DNA from: Sideroxyarcus sp. | Lineage (GTDB): Bacteria > Pseudomonadota > Gammaproteobacteria > Burkholderiales > Gallionellaceae | Reading direction: 5' to 3' | Assembly (NCBI GenBank): GCA_030651895.1 | Contig: JAUSBR010000010.1 | Coordinates: 342,703-406,702 of the forward strand | DNA length: 64,000 nt | In this document: in pieces, positions 51,500-60,748 of the stretch | Layout of the letters: every line of letters starts with the position of its first letter | Numbering within the stretch: position 1 is the first letter of the stretch | Translations under genes and position numbers: made by a program | Notes under the pieces: generated by a model | Told to the model about the DNA's origin: nothing | Seen by the model: the letters and a program-made list of their open reading frames with translations, nothing else | Database searches by the model: none

Positions 51500-52285
51500 A
51501 TGGGATTTTTGGCAAAGAAACGCATTCTTGTCACAGGCATGATCAGCAACCGCTCGATTGCTTACGGAGTCGCGCAAGCCATGCACCGCGAAGGCGCCGA
51601 ACTGGCTTTCACCTACCAGGGTGAGCGCGTCAAAGACCGAGTGACCGAAATGGCCAGGGAATTCGGCAGTGACATGATCTACCCTTGCGATGTTTCCAGC
51701 GATGCCGAGATCGAGCAATTGTTCGCCGGACTGGGCAAAAAATGGGAGAAGTTCGACGGTTTCGTGCACGCGATCGCCTTTGCGCCTCGCGAAGCACTGG
51801 ACGGGGAGTTCCTGGACGGTTTCAGCCGCGAAGCTTTCCGCATCGCCCACGACATCAGCGCCTACAGCTTCCCGGCCATGGCAAAAGCAGCCCTGCCCTA
51901 CCTGAATGACAGATCCGCAATCCTGACCATGAGTTACCTTGGTGCAATCCGCACCATGCCGCACTACAACGTGATGGGTATGGCCAAGGCCAGCCTGGAA
52001 GCAAGCGTGCGTTATCTGGCAATGGAATTGGGGCGCAAGGGCATCCGCGCCAACGCCATCTCAGCCGGACCGATCAAGACAGTGGCTGCTGCGGGCATAG
52101 GCGATTTCGGCAAACTGCTTGCATACAATGCCAAGCATGCCCCGCTCAAGCGCAACGTGACGGTCGAGGAAGTGGGCAACGTGGCTGCATTCCTGTGCAG
52201 CGACCTCGCAAGCGGCATCACCGGAGAGATCAGCTACGTCGACGCCGGCTTCAACACCACCTCATTGGGAGCCAGCGAAGCCTGA
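51500..52285 (+). CDS. fabI: Enoyl-acyl-carrier-protein reductase (NADH) FabI
   Basis: 261 residues. Rossmann fold of the short-chain dehydrogenase family with the FabI-specific start [20 protein letters not shown] and the catalytic Tyr-x6-Lys in [11 protein letters not shown]. The substrate loop [13 protein letters not shown] is also typical. Reduces the trans-2-enoyl-ACP double bond, the last step in each fatty acid elongation cycle, in the cytoplasm. A single gene with its own promoter and a strong terminator. Confidence 0.97.
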   Translation: MGFLAKKRILVTGMISNRSIAYGVAQAMHREGAELAFTYQGERVKDRVTEMAREFGSDMIYPCDVSSDAEIEQLFAGLGKKWEKFDGFVHAIAFAPREALDGEFLDGFSREAFRIAHDISAYSFPAMAKAALPYLNDRSAILTMSYLGAIRTMPHYNVMGMAKASLEASVRYLAMELGRKGIRANAISAGPIKTVAAAGIGDFGKLLAYNAKHAPLKRNVTVEEVGNVAAFLCSDLASGITGEISYVDAGFNTTSLGASEA

Positions 52286-52307
52286 TCTTGCATATCCCGC
52301 AAATAAA

Positions 52308-52334
52308 AAAACGCCGCTCGATGAGCGGCGTTTT
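52308..52334. terminator. Bidirectional terminator between fabI and ppiD
   Basis: Perfect 12-bp stem AAAACGCCGCTC / GAGCGGCGTTTT with a three-base loop between two convergent genes. Confidence 0.92.
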
Positions 52335-52352
52335 CATTGCGACCTCCGAAAT

Positions 52353-54251
52353 TTACTTCTTCTCGTCAGCTGCGAATTCCTTCATGGTGATATCGGCTCT
52401 TTTCTTAGCGTCAGCCAGATAGGCCATCAGCAATTCCTCGCCGGTGAGCTGGCGTATCTGCTGCGCATAACCATTGCGCTTGCCGTCATCGATGACACCA
52501 GTTTCCTTCACCGCATCGATACGGGCCAACAGATATCCGCCCCGGCTGTTTGCTACACCGACATAAGCCGGCAGCTTGGTGGTGTCGGCCCGGAACACGG
52601 CTTGCATCAACTCCGGCTCAACCGCGGAACGCTGGCTACGCGACATGCTTTGCGCGGCTTTCCAGTTCACGCCCGCTTTTTCGCCGCGCTGCAAGCGCGC
52701 CAAAATGTCTTTGCCCTGCTGCTCCGCCATCTCGGCGGCACGCTGACGTTGCAGCGACTGACGGATCGCCTGGGCGACTTCAGCCAGGGGACGCGCACTG
52801 GCCGCCTGGTATTCCACGACGCGTGCAGCCAGCAGGGTATTGGCTGCGATTTCCACTGCAGTTGTGTTGCGTTTGTTCTTCAACACATCCTCGGAGAACA
52901 CCGCCTGCAACACTTTGTCCGTCCAGATTCCGTTCGCTGCCTGCCCTTTGCTCAGCCAGCCTCCGCGCTGCACAGTCGCCTTGACCAGTTCTGCCGCGGG
53001 TTTCAGGGTGTCGCTCTGCTCATAGACAGTGTTATTGAACTGATCGGCCAACTCAGCGAACTTGTCGCTTGCTTGTTGCAATTTCAAACGCTGCGCGATC
53101 AGGGTGCGCACTTCGCTGAGTGGCTGCATCTTAGCCGGTTTGACTGCCTGAAATTTGATGATGTGGTACCCGAATTCAGTTTGAACCAGACTCCCGATCT
53201 CGCCAAGCTTGAGTTGAAACAACTCATCTTCTAGCGGTTTTTGTGGCACAGGCATCGTCCCGTTTACAGCCATATCCAAACTGCCGCCCCTGGAGGCCGA
53301 ATCGAAATCCTGAGAATACTGTTTTGCCAGCGCCGAAAATTTGGCCGGGGATTGTTTCGCTTGCTGCAGCACTTGCTCTGCTTTGGCCTTGGCAGTTTGC
53401 CTCTCTGAATCCGAAGCTTGCTTCGCCACTTCGATCAGAATATGTGCAGCCTGACGCTGCTCTTGGGTGCCAAACTCTGCAGCATGGTCCTTGTAATACT
53501 GCTTGATTTCGCCGTCGGCGACAGTGATCGTCGGCAACAAGGATTCTGCCGAGAACATCACATATTCCACATTGGCGCGTTCCGGCAACTGGAACTCATT
53601 GGCATTCTTTTCGAAATAAGTCGCAATATCGGCGTCGCTTATCTGCAGTTGCTTCTGATACGCATCGGGATTCAAGTTGGATATTGCGAAAACGCGCTGC
53701 TGTTCATTCAAACGAATCAGAGTATCGGCAACAGTATTGGACGCATAGCCGTTCTGAGAATATGACGCCGTAAGCAACTGCACTGCCATATCTTGATGCA
53801 ACCGCTGCTTAAATTGCTTGTGAGTTAAGCCAAGCCTCACCAGCGCCGACTCATAGAGTTTTACATCAAAATGCCCATCCACATAAAACTCCCGGAAACC
53901 GGTGATAATCTGATTTAACTGCTCGTCACTCGGCGCCAGTCTCTCTTTGCTCGCTTCGATACTCAACATACGCTTGGTGACCAATCCCTCCAACACCGAG
54001 CGTTTGATCTCCGGCTTGTCGAAGAATGACGGATCGAAATTGGCTCCGGCCATCTCGCGTATCCGCTGGCGCTGTTGTTCCAGCGCATCCTCGAACTCCT
54101 GCTGTCCGATCTTTTCGCCGTTGACTGTGGCAATTTCGTCTGACACCCCAGCATTTTCATAGGAGCTGATCCCCCAAACGGCAAAGGTCAGAATGATTAC
54201 TGCCAATACAATTTGGACCACCCATTTTTTGTTTTGCACAAAATCGAACAT
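52353..54251 (-). CDS. ppiD: PpiD-like periplasmic folding factor (parvulin-type, membrane-anchored)
   Basis: 632 residues. One N-terminal membrane helix (WVVQIVLAVIILTFAVWGI), a SurA/PpiD-like N-terminal chaperone region (ATVNGEKIGQQEFEDALEQQR; SVLEGLVTKRML), a parvulin domain (about 265-360: EQRQAAHILIEVAKQ; LGEIGSLVQTEFGYHIIKFQ), and a long C-terminal chaperone part. It sits at the periplasmic exit of the Sec translocon and helps outer-membrane proteins fold. The tRNA-Asp/Val pair lies just upstream on the same strand. Confidence 0.93.
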   Translation of the reverse strand: MFDFVQNKKWVVQIVLAVIILTFAVWGISSYENAGVSDEIATVNGEKIGQQEFEDALEQQRQRIREMAGANFDPSFFDKPEIKRSVLEGLVTKRMLSIEASKERLAPSDEQLNQIITGFREFYVDGHFDVKLYESALVRLGLTHKQFKQRLHQDMAVQLLTASYSQNGYASNTVADTLIRLNEQQRVFAISNLNPDAYQKQLQISDADIATYFEKNANEFQLPERANVEYVMFSAESLLPTITVADGEIKQYYKDHAAEFGTQEQRQAAHILIEVAKQASDSERQTAKAKAEQVLQQAKQSPAKFSALAKQYSQDFDSASRGGSLDMAVNGTMPVPQKPLEDELFQLKLGEIGSLVQTEFGYHIIKFQAVKPAKMQPLSEVRTLIAQRLKLQQASDKFAELADQFNNTVYEQSDTLKPAAELVKATVQRGGWLSKGQAANGIWTDKVLQAVFSEDVLKNKRNTTAVEIAANTLLAARVVEYQAASARPLAEVAQAIRQSLQRQRAAEMAEQQGKDILARLQRGEKAGVNWKAAQSMSRSQRSAVEPELMQAVFRADTTKLPAYVGVANSRGGYLLARIDAVKETGVIDDGKRNGYAQQIRQLTGEELLMAYLADAKKRADITMKEFAADEKK

Positions 54252-54297
54252 AGCAGGCTACCCGATAGATTGGATGTTAATCGTCACATCCCATATG

Positions 54298-54321
54298 AAA
54301 AAAGGCGAACTTTCGTTCGCC
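54298..54321 (-). terminator. Rho-independent terminator after tRNA-Asp
   Basis: Minus strand: GGCGAAC-GAAA-GTTCGCC followed by six T. Confidence 0.88.
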
Positions 54322-54327
54322 TCTGTT

Positions 54328-54404
54328 TGGCGGAGTGGACGGGACTCGAACCCGCGACCCCCGGCGTGACAGGCCGGTATTCTAACCAACTGAACTACCA
54401 CTCC
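54328..54404 (-). tRNA. tRNA-Asp (GTC)
   Basis: 77 bases with encoded CCA. Acceptor GGAGTGG/CCACTCC, anticodon loop CTGTCAC giving GTC. Confidence 0.96.
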
Positions 54405-54435
54405 AAAAACTTGCACTGCTCACAACTTGAACTAC

Positions 54436-54511
54436 TGGTGGGTGCTGACGGGATCGAACCGCCGACAATCGCCTTGTAAGGGCGGTGCTCTACCAGCTGA
54501 GCTAAGCACCC
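54436..54511 (-). tRNA. tRNA-Val (TAC)
   Basis: 76 bases with encoded CCA. Acceptor GGGTGCT/AGCACCC, anticodon loop CTTACAA giving TAC. 31 bases upstream of tRNA-Asp, so probably one transcript. Confidence 0.96.
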
Positions 54512-54523
54512 CAAGAAAGACCG

Positions 54524-54799
54524 CTAGTTTACAGCATCTTTCAGACCTTTGCCAGCCCGGAATTTAGGAACTTTCGCTGCCTTGATCTTGATGGTCGCTC
54601 CGGTCTGCGGATTGCGGCCATTTCGTGCAGCGCGCTTACCCACATAGAAGGTGCCGAAACCAACCAGGCTCACTTCCTCATCTTTTTTCAGCGACTTCTT
54701 GATGGACTCGATAGTCGCATCCAGCGCGCGGCCGGCAGCAGCCTTGGAAATGTCGGCGGATATTGCGATTGCATCGATCAGATCGGATTTATTACTCAC
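54524..54799 (-). CDS. hupB: Histone-like DNA-binding protein HU
   Basis: 91 residues from a GTG at 54799 with AGGGGAA before it ([12 protein letters not shown]). HU/IHF fold with the flexible beta-arm core [25 protein letters not shown] and the closing [16 protein letters not shown]. Bends and compacts DNA as a dimer. It lies downstream of lon, the common arrangement lon-hupB, with 127 bases between for its own promoter. Confidence 0.95.
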   Translation of the reverse strand: MSNKSDLIDAIAISADISKAAAGRALDATIESIKKSLKKDEEVSLVGFGTFYVGKRAARNGRNPQTGATIKIKAAKVPKFRAGKGLKDAVN

Positions 54800-54926
54800 G
54801 CGATTCCCCTTTGCTTGTTGGTTAAGAACACACAAAAATCCTGCGGCGGCTTTATATCAAGGGTTTTCGAGCGGGTCAAGCAGATGCACTACAATTCGTC
54901 GTGCGCCACCTGCCCGCCAACCCGCT

Positions 54927-57344
54927 TCAATGCTTGATTGCAGACGATGTGCCGGTTTCACCAATGACTGCGGTTGCAGCCACCGCGGCCACTGCCGGTT
55001 CCGGCAAGGGCTCGGGTTTCCGCTCCAGCGCCATCTCGAGTACCTGCTCTATCCACTTGACCGGATGTATCTCCAGTTTGTTCTTCACGTTGTCGGGGAT
55101 CTCGACCAGGTCCTTGGTATTTTCTTCCGGGATCAACACCAGTTTGATGCCGCCGCGTTGTGCCGCCAGCAACTTCTCTTTCAAGCCCCCGATCGGCAAC
55201 ACTTCGCCGCGCAGCGTGATCTCGCCGGTCATCGCCACATCGGCACGCACCGGAATACTAGTCAAGGCCGAGACCATCGCTGTGCAGATACCGATACCGG
55301 CGCTTGGGCCGTCTTTCGGCGTCGCGCCTTCCGGCAAGTGGATGTGCAGATCGCTCTTCTCGTAGAAGTTTTCGGCGATCCCCAGTGTGCGCGCACGGCT
55401 GCGGACCACACTGAGTGCTGCCTGGATGGATTCCTGCATCACCTCGCCCAGCTTGCCGGTGGTCGTGGTCTTGCCTTTGCCGGGCAAAACGGCAGTTTCG
55501 ATGGTGAGCAGCTCGCCGCCGACTTCCGTCCACGCCAGTCCTGTGACCTGTCCGACCTGGTTGGTCTTCTCGGCGATGCCATAGCTGTAGCGGCGCACGC
55601 CGAGGTACTTGTCCAGATTGCGAGCATTGATCGTGACTTTGTTGTCGCGCCCTTTCAGCAGCAGCGCCTTCACCACCTTGCGGCAGATCTTGGAAAGCTC
55701 GCGTTCCAGACTACGCACTCCGGCCTCGCGCGTGTAGTAACGCAGGATGTCGCGGATCGCGCTCTCGGAGACGCTGATCTCTTCTTCCTTGAGGCCGTTG
55801 TTCTTGATCGCCTTGGGCAACAGATAGCGCGTGGCGATGTTTACCTTCTCGTCCTCGGTGTAGCTCGACACATGGATCACTTCCATGCGATCCAGCAGCG
55901 GTGCCGGGATATTCATGCTGTTCGAGGTGGCGACAAACATCACGTCGGACAGGTCGTACTCGACCTCGACGTAGTGGTCGACGAAGGTATGGTTCTGCTC
56001 CGGATCGAGCACTTCCAGCAGCGCAGACGAAGGATCGCCGCGGAAATCCATACCCATCTTGTCCACTTCATCCAGCAGGAACAGCGGATTCTTTACGCCG
56101 ACCTTGCTCATGTTCTGCAGGATCTTGCCCGGCATCGAACCGATATAGGTGCGGCGATGGCCGCGAATCTCGGACTCGTCGCGCACTCCGCCCAGCGACA
56201 TGCGCACGAACTTGCGGTTGGTCGCACGCGCGATGGATTGCCCCAGCGAGGTCTTGCCCACGCCAGGAGGACCGACCAGACACAGGATGGGTGCCTTCAT
56301 CTTGGCCACGCGTTGCTGCACGGCCAGATATTCGACGATGCGTTCCTTGACCTTGTCCAGGCCGTAGTGATCCGCTTCCAGCACGTCTTCGGCATGCTTG
56401 AGATCGGTATCGATCTTGGTCTTCTTCTTCCACGGCAGTCCGACCAGCACGTCGATGTAGTTGCGCACCACGGTCGCCTCGGCAGACATCGGCGACATGA
56501 GTTTCAGTTTCTTCAACTCGGCCTCGGCCTTGGCGCGCGCATCCTTGGGCATGTGCGCAGCCCTGATCTTCTTCTCGACTTCCTCGATGTCGGCACCGTC
56601 TTCGCCCTCGCCCAGTTCCTTCTGGATGGCTTTGACCTGCTCGTTGAGGTAATACTCGCGCTGGCTCTTTTCCATCTGACGCTTCACGCGACCGCGGATG
56701 CGCTTCTCCACCTGCATGATGTCCAACTCGGCTTCCAGCAAACCCAGCAGATGCTCGAGGCGCAGACGCACGTCGAATATCTCCAGCACTTCCTGCTTTT
56801 GTTCCAGCTTGAGCGGCAGATGGGCAGCAATGGTATCCGCCAGACGGCCCGCATCGTCGATGCCCGCCAGCGAAGTCAGGATCTCGGGCGGTATCTTCTT
56901 GTTAAGTTTGACGTATTGATCGAACTGGTTGATCAGCGCGCGGCGCATCGCCTCGGCTTCGTGCCCGATCTCTTCATCGGCGGGCACGGCCTGTATTTCG
57001 GCATCCAGATGGGACTTGTCGTCGAATATGCGCAGCACTTTTGCGCGTTGCGTTCCCTCCACCAGCACTTTGACCGTGCCGTCGGGCAGCTTCAGCATCT
57101 GCAAGATGTTGGCGATGCTGCCGATGCGGTAGATATCCTCGGTCGCGGGTTCGTCCTTGGCGGCAGATTTCTGCGCCACCAGCACGATGCTCTTGCCGGC
57201 TTCCATCGCGGCTTCCAAAGCTTTGATGGATTTGGCACGACCGACGAAGAGCGGAATGACCATGTGCGGGAATACCACCACGTCGCGCAAGGGCAACAGC
57301 GGGTACAGGTCTGCATCGGTAGAAATGGGATCGAATTCGGCCAT
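54927..57344 (-). CDS. lon: ATP-dependent Lon protease
   Basis: 805 residues, full length. N-terminal substrate domain ([22 protein letters not shown]), AAA+ module (Walker [10 protein letters not shown] near 355, Walker [11 protein letters not shown]), and a C-terminal Ser-Lys protease domain ([13 protein letters not shown] with the Ser; the Lys in [15 protein letters not shown]). Degrades damaged and regulatory proteins in the cytoplasm. The tail after the protease domain is Ala/Val-rich and somewhat longer than in E. coli. A strong heat-shock promoter precedes it although clpX is just upstream. Confidence 0.97.
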   Translation of the reverse strand: MAEFDPISTDADLYPLLPLRDVVVFPHMVIPLFVGRAKSIKALEAAMEAGKSIVLVAQKSAAKDEPATEDIYRIGSIANILQMLKLPDGTVKVLVEGTQRAKVLRIFDDKSHLDAEIQAVPADEEIGHEAEAMRRALINQFDQYVKLNKKIPPEILTSLAGIDDAGRLADTIAAHLPLKLEQKQEVLEIFDVRLRLEHLLGLLEAELDIMQVEKRIRGRVKRQMEKSQREYYLNEQVKAIQKELGEGEDGADIEEVEKKIRAAHMPKDARAKAEAELKKLKLMSPMSAEATVVRNYIDVLVGLPWKKKTKIDTDLKHAEDVLEADHYGLDKVKERIVEYLAVQQRVAKMKAPILCLVGPPGVGKTSLGQSIARATNRKFVRMSLGGVRDESEIRGHRRTYIGSMPGKILQNMSKVGVKNPLFLLDEVDKMGMDFRGDPSSALLEVLDPEQNHTFVDHYVEVEYDLSDVMFVATSNSMNIPAPLLDRMEVIHVSSYTEDEKVNIATRYLLPKAIKNNGLKEEEISVSESAIRDILRYYTREAGVRSLERELSKICRKVVKALLLKGRDNKVTINARNLDKYLGVRRYSYGIAEKTNQVGQVTGLAWTEVGGELLTIETAVLPGKGKTTTTGKLGEVMQESIQAALSVVRSRARTLGIAENFYEKSDLHIHLPEGATPKDGPSAGIGICTAMVSALTSIPVRADVAMTGEITLRGEVLPIGGLKEKLLAAQRGGIKLVLIPEENTKDLVEIPDNVKNKLEIHPVKWIEQVLEMALERKPEPLPEPAVAAVAATAVIGETGTSSAIKH

Positions 57345-57374
57345 GGTGTGCTCTCTCGGTTAACTGTGCATCGC

Positions 57375-57403
57375 AGATGGGGGCAGACTTGAAGGAATTC
57401 AAG
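57375..57403 (-). promoter_or_regulatory. Sigma-32 heat-shock promoter of lon
   Basis: Minus strand: CTTGAAT, 14-base spacer, CCCCATCT, against the consensus CTTGAAA-N(12-15)-CCCCATNT, ending 31 bases before the lon ATG. The -35 half also forms a palindrome CTTGAA-N4-TTCAAG. Confidence 0.75.
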
Positions 57404-57424
57404 CCCTGCCCACCGGGGCCGTCA

Positions 57425-58681
57425 CTACGCGGCTTTGGGCGTATCCGCGTACATCACGACGGGCTTGATCTCGCCCGCACTATTCTCGTCCAGCACGACT
57501 TTGCTCACATTTTCCGCCGATGGCAGATCGAACATGGTATCGAGCAGCGCATGCTCGAGGATGGAGCGCAATCCGCGCGCGCCTGCCTTGCGGGCGAGCG
57601 CTTTTTTGGCGATCACGTTCAGCACACCTTCGCGGAACTCCAGCTCCACGCCTTCCATCGCAAACAGTTTCTGATACTGCTTGGTCAATGCGTTCTTGGG
57701 CTCGGTCAAAATCTGGATCAGTGCGGCTTCGTCCAGACCTTCCAGCACAGCCACCACCGGCAGACGCCCGACGAATTCGGGAATCAGACCGAACTTGATC
57801 AGATCCTCGGGCTCCACTTCACGCAGCACCTTGCCGACATCCTTGCCGTCGTCACGCTTGGAAAGGTTAGCCGAGAAACCGATACCGGCTTTTTCGGAGC
57901 GGTTGCGGATCACCTTTTCCAGACCGTCGAACGCACCGCCGCAGATGAACAGGATATTGGTGGTATCCACTTGCAGGAATTCCGTGTTCGGATGCTTGCG
58001 GCCACCCTGCGGCGGGATCGCGGCTTTGGTGCCCTCGATGAGTTTGAGCAGCGCCTGCTGCACACCCTCGCCGGACACGTCGCGGGTGATGGAAGGGTTG
58101 TCCGACTTGCGCGATATCTTGTCGATCTCGTCGATATAGACGATGCCGCGCTGGGCCTTCTCCACATCGTAGTCGCAAGCCTGCAACAACTTCTGGATGA
58201 TATTCTCGACATCCTCGCCGACATAACCAGCTTCGGTCAGCGTCGTGGCATCCGCCATCACGAAAGGAACATTGAGCAGACGCGCCATCGTTTGCGCCAG
58301 CAGGGTCTTGCCGGAACCGGTCGGGCCGACCAGCAGGATGTTGCTCTTGGCCAGTTCGACGCCGTCCTTGTCCGTGTTCTTCAGACGCTTGTAATGGTTA
58401 TACACCGCGACCGAAAGAACCTTCTTGGCCTGACGCTGGCCGATGACATACTCATTCAGACGCTCGCAGATCTCGTGCGGGGTCGGTAACTCGTTCTTGT
58501 CGGCCTTGTCGCCGCCGATGACGCTTTGCGTTTCTTCGCGGATGATGTCGTTGCACAACGCGATGCATTCATCGCACACGAACACCGACGGCCCCGCGAT
58601 CAGTTTGCGCACCTCGTGCTGGCTCTTCCCGCAGAACGAGCAGTACAGCAGTTTGTCACCCTTGTTCTTGTCCGTCGTCAT
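57425..58681 (-). CDS. clpX: ClpX, ATPase subunit of the ClpXP protease
   Basis: 418 residues from the ATG at 58681, which has GGAGG six bases before it; a GTG two codons up is less likely. N-terminal zinc finger ([12 protein letters not shown]...CDECIALC), AAA+ domain ([21 protein letters not shown]), the pore loop GYVG, and the IGF-type ClpP-binding loop in the C-terminal half. Unfolds tagged substrates, including those marked by tmRNA, whose gene starts at the end of this window. 42 bases after clpP. Confidence 0.97.
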   Translation of the reverse strand: MTTDKNKGDKLLYCSFCGKSQHEVRKLIAGPSVFVCDECIALCNDIIREETQSVIGGDKADKNELPTPHEICERLNEYVIGQRQAKKVLSVAVYNHYKRLKNTDKDGVELAKSNILLVGPTGSGKTLLAQTMARLLNVPFVMADATTLTEAGYVGEDVENIIQKLLQACDYDVEKAQRGIVYIDEIDKISRKSDNPSITRDVSGEGVQQALLKLIEGTKAAIPPQGGRKHPNTEFLQVDTTNILFICGGAFDGLEKVIRNRSEKAGIGFSANLSKRDDGKDVGKVLREVEPEDLIKFGLIPEFVGRLPVVAVLEGLDEAALIQILTEPKNALTKQYQKLFAMEGVELEFREGVLNVIAKKALARKAGARGLRSILEHALLDTMFDLPSAENVSKVVLDENSAGEIKPVVMYADTPKAA

Positions 58682-58723
58682 TTGCACCTCCGCTCCGAAA
58701 TTATCGGCAGCCTACAAGATTAC

Positions 58724-59350
58724 TTAAACCCGCTTGTCCAATACCTGGTCGATCAGGCCGTATTCCATCGCATCCTGCGCGGTCAAGAAATTGTCACGCT
58801 CGCTGTCGCGCGCGATCTCTTCCACGCTGCGTCCGGTATGCTTAGCCATCAGCGCATTGAGGCGCTCGCGCAGACTCAGGATGTATTTGGCATGAATCTC
58901 GATGTCTGAAGCCTGACCGCGGAACCCGCCCAGCGGCTGGTGGATCATCACGGTGGAATTGGGCAGTGCAAAACGCTTGCCCTTCTCGCCTGCCTGCAAC
59001 AGGAAAGCTCCCATGGAAGCAGCCATGCCTATGCACAGCGTGGAGACCTGCGGCTTGATGAACTGCATGGTGTCGTAGATCGCCATGCCGGCCGAGATCG
59101 AACCGCCGGGAGAATTGATGTAGAAATGGATATCCTTTTCCGGATTCTCCGATTCCAGGAACAACATCTGCGCCACGATCAGATTGGCGGTATGGTCATT
59201 GACCTCGCCGACCAGGAATATCACACGCTCCTTCAACAGACGCGAGTAGATGTCGAACGCGCGTTCGCCGCGTCCGCTGGTCTCGATCACCATCGGGATC
59301 ATGCCGATGTCTTGCGGTTCCGTCATTTCCGAGGTGGCGCCAAATTGCAT
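58724..59350 (-). CDS. clpP: ClpP, serine protease subunit
   Basis: 208 residues. Catalytic Ser in [13 protein letters not shown], His in [12 protein letters not shown], Asp in RDSERDNFL, and oligomer-sensor region [19 protein letters not shown]. Forms a 14-subunit barrel with ClpX or ClpA. A short N-terminal extension with an internal Met ([13 protein letters not shown]) may be a propeptide. Two bases after tig. Confidence 0.97.
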   Translation of the reverse strand: MQFGATSEMTEPQDIGMIPMVIETSGRGERAFDIYSRLLKERVIFLVGEVNDHTANLIVAQMLFLESENPEKDIHFYINSPGGSISAGMAIYDTMQFIKPQVSTLCIGMAASMGAFLLQAGEKGKRFALPNSTVMIHQPLGGFRGQASDIEIHAKYILSLRERLNALMAKHTGRSVEEIARDSERDNFLTAQDAMEYGLIDQVLDKRV

Positions 59351-59352
59351 GA

Positions 59353-60657
59353 TTAGTTACTCCCCATCAGTTCAGTCAATGTGACGGCCTGGTCGGCCAC
59401 TTTGGCTCCGGCCAATACCCAGGCGACCACGTTGTCTTCCAGCACCAGATTCTCGATCTCGCGCATGCGGCTGGGATCAGAGTTGTACCAGCGCACCACT
59501 TCTTCCGGATGCTCGTAGCTCTGCGCATATTCCTGCACCAACGCCTTCATCTGCTCCGGCTTGGGAGCCAGATCATGCTGCTTCACCAACTCAGCAAGAA
59601 TCAAGCCAAGTTTGACGCGCTTGCTCGCGCGCTCGGCGAACATGTCGGCCGGCAACTGCATGCCCTTGGGGACCTTCATGCCGCGGGCTTCCATGTCGTG
59701 CATTGTCTGCTGCATCAGACGTTCGGCTTCGCTGTCCAGCAGTGCTTTTGGCACGTCCAGTTGTGCGATATTCAACAAAACGTCCATTGCGCTGTCTTTG
59801 TTACGCACTTTGGCGCGACGCTGCGCTTCGCGGCCGATGTTCTCGCGGATCTCGTCCTTGAGCTTGGTCACATCGCCGTCCTTCATGCCCAGCGACTTGG
59901 CGAACTCGGCGTCCACTTCCGGCAAATGTGCTTCTTCAACCACATGCGCGGTGATGGTGAAAGTGACCTGCTTGCCCGCCACTTCCTTGCCGTGATAATC
60001 CGCCGGGAAAGTCATGTCGAAAGATTTGGTCTCGCCCGCCTTCATGCCGACGATGGCTTTCTCGAAATCGGGCAGCATGCGCCCAGAACCCAGCAAAACA
60101 TTGAAATCCTTGGCTTCGCCGCCCTCGAACACCACACCGTCCAGCTTGCCGGAGAAGTCGATGCGCACCTGGTCGTCGTTCTTCGCGGCACGGTCCGCCT
60201 TCTTGAACACGGCGCGCTGCTTGCGCAGGGTGTTGATGGTCTCGTCCACATCGGCTTCGCTCATGGCGAAGGTGACGCGGGTCACGCTCTGGCCGGCGAT
60301 TTCGCCCAGCTTCACTTCGGGATAGACCTCGAAAGTCGCACTGTATTCGATCTGCGGCGCGTTCAGGTCGGTGGTCTTTAGTTCGAACTGGGGATAGCCG
60401 GCCACTTGCAGCTTGTTGGCGACCGCCACTTCGGCAAAGGAGCGCTGCAGGCTCTCGCCCAGCACTTCCTGCTGCACGGACTGGCCGTATTGCTGTTCCA
60501 GCACTTTGAACGGGACTTTGCCCGGACGGAATCCGTGCACTTTGGCAGTGCGGCCCAGATGTTTCAGGCGCGCTTCCACTTCGCCGCGCAATTGTTGTTG
60601 GGGGATGGACGCGCTCAGACGGCGTTGCAATCCACTCAGGGTCTCTACATTTGACAT
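59353..60657 (-). CDS. tig: Trigger factor, ribosome-bound chaperone
   Basis: 434 residues. N-terminal ribosome-binding domain with the signature [18 protein letters not shown], an FKBP-type prolyl isomerase domain (about 155-245: [28 protein letters not shown]), and a helical C-terminal cradle. Receives nascent chains at the ribosome exit. First gene of tig-clpP-clpX. Confidence 0.97.
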   Translation of the reverse strand: MSNVETLSGLQRRLSASIPQQQLRGEVEARLKHLGRTAKVHGFRPGKVPFKVLEQQYGQSVQQEVLGESLQRSFAEVAVANKLQVAGYPQFELKTTDLNAPQIEYSATFEVYPEVKLGEIAGQSVTRVTFAMSEADVDETINTLRKQRAVFKKADRAAKNDDQVRIDFSGKLDGVVFEGGEAKDFNVLLGSGRMLPDFEKAIVGMKAGETKSFDMTFPADYHGKEVAGKQVTFTITAHVVEEAHLPEVDAEFAKSLGMKDGDVTKLKDEIRENIGREAQRRAKVRNKDSAMDVLLNIAQLDVPKALLDSEAERLMQQTMHDMEARGMKVPKGMQLPADMFAERASKRVKLGLILAELVKQHDLAPKPEQMKALVQEYAQSYEHPEEVVRWYNSDPSRMREIENLVLEDNVVAWVLAGAKVADQAVTLTELMGSN

Positions 60658-60748
60658 ACTGACACTTTCCTTTGAGTTTTAGGCAGGCTGGGAAAACGAA
60701 TATCGCGGACGGAATGATACATGAAACAGGGCGGGAAGGCCCGCCCGC

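Noticed and set aside
54651..57392. A 913-codon open frame on the plus strand
   Set aside because: It lies antisense to lon, hupB and their gap; lon has every family motif, and the plus frame reads as low-complexity His/Gln/Asp-rich shadow sequence.
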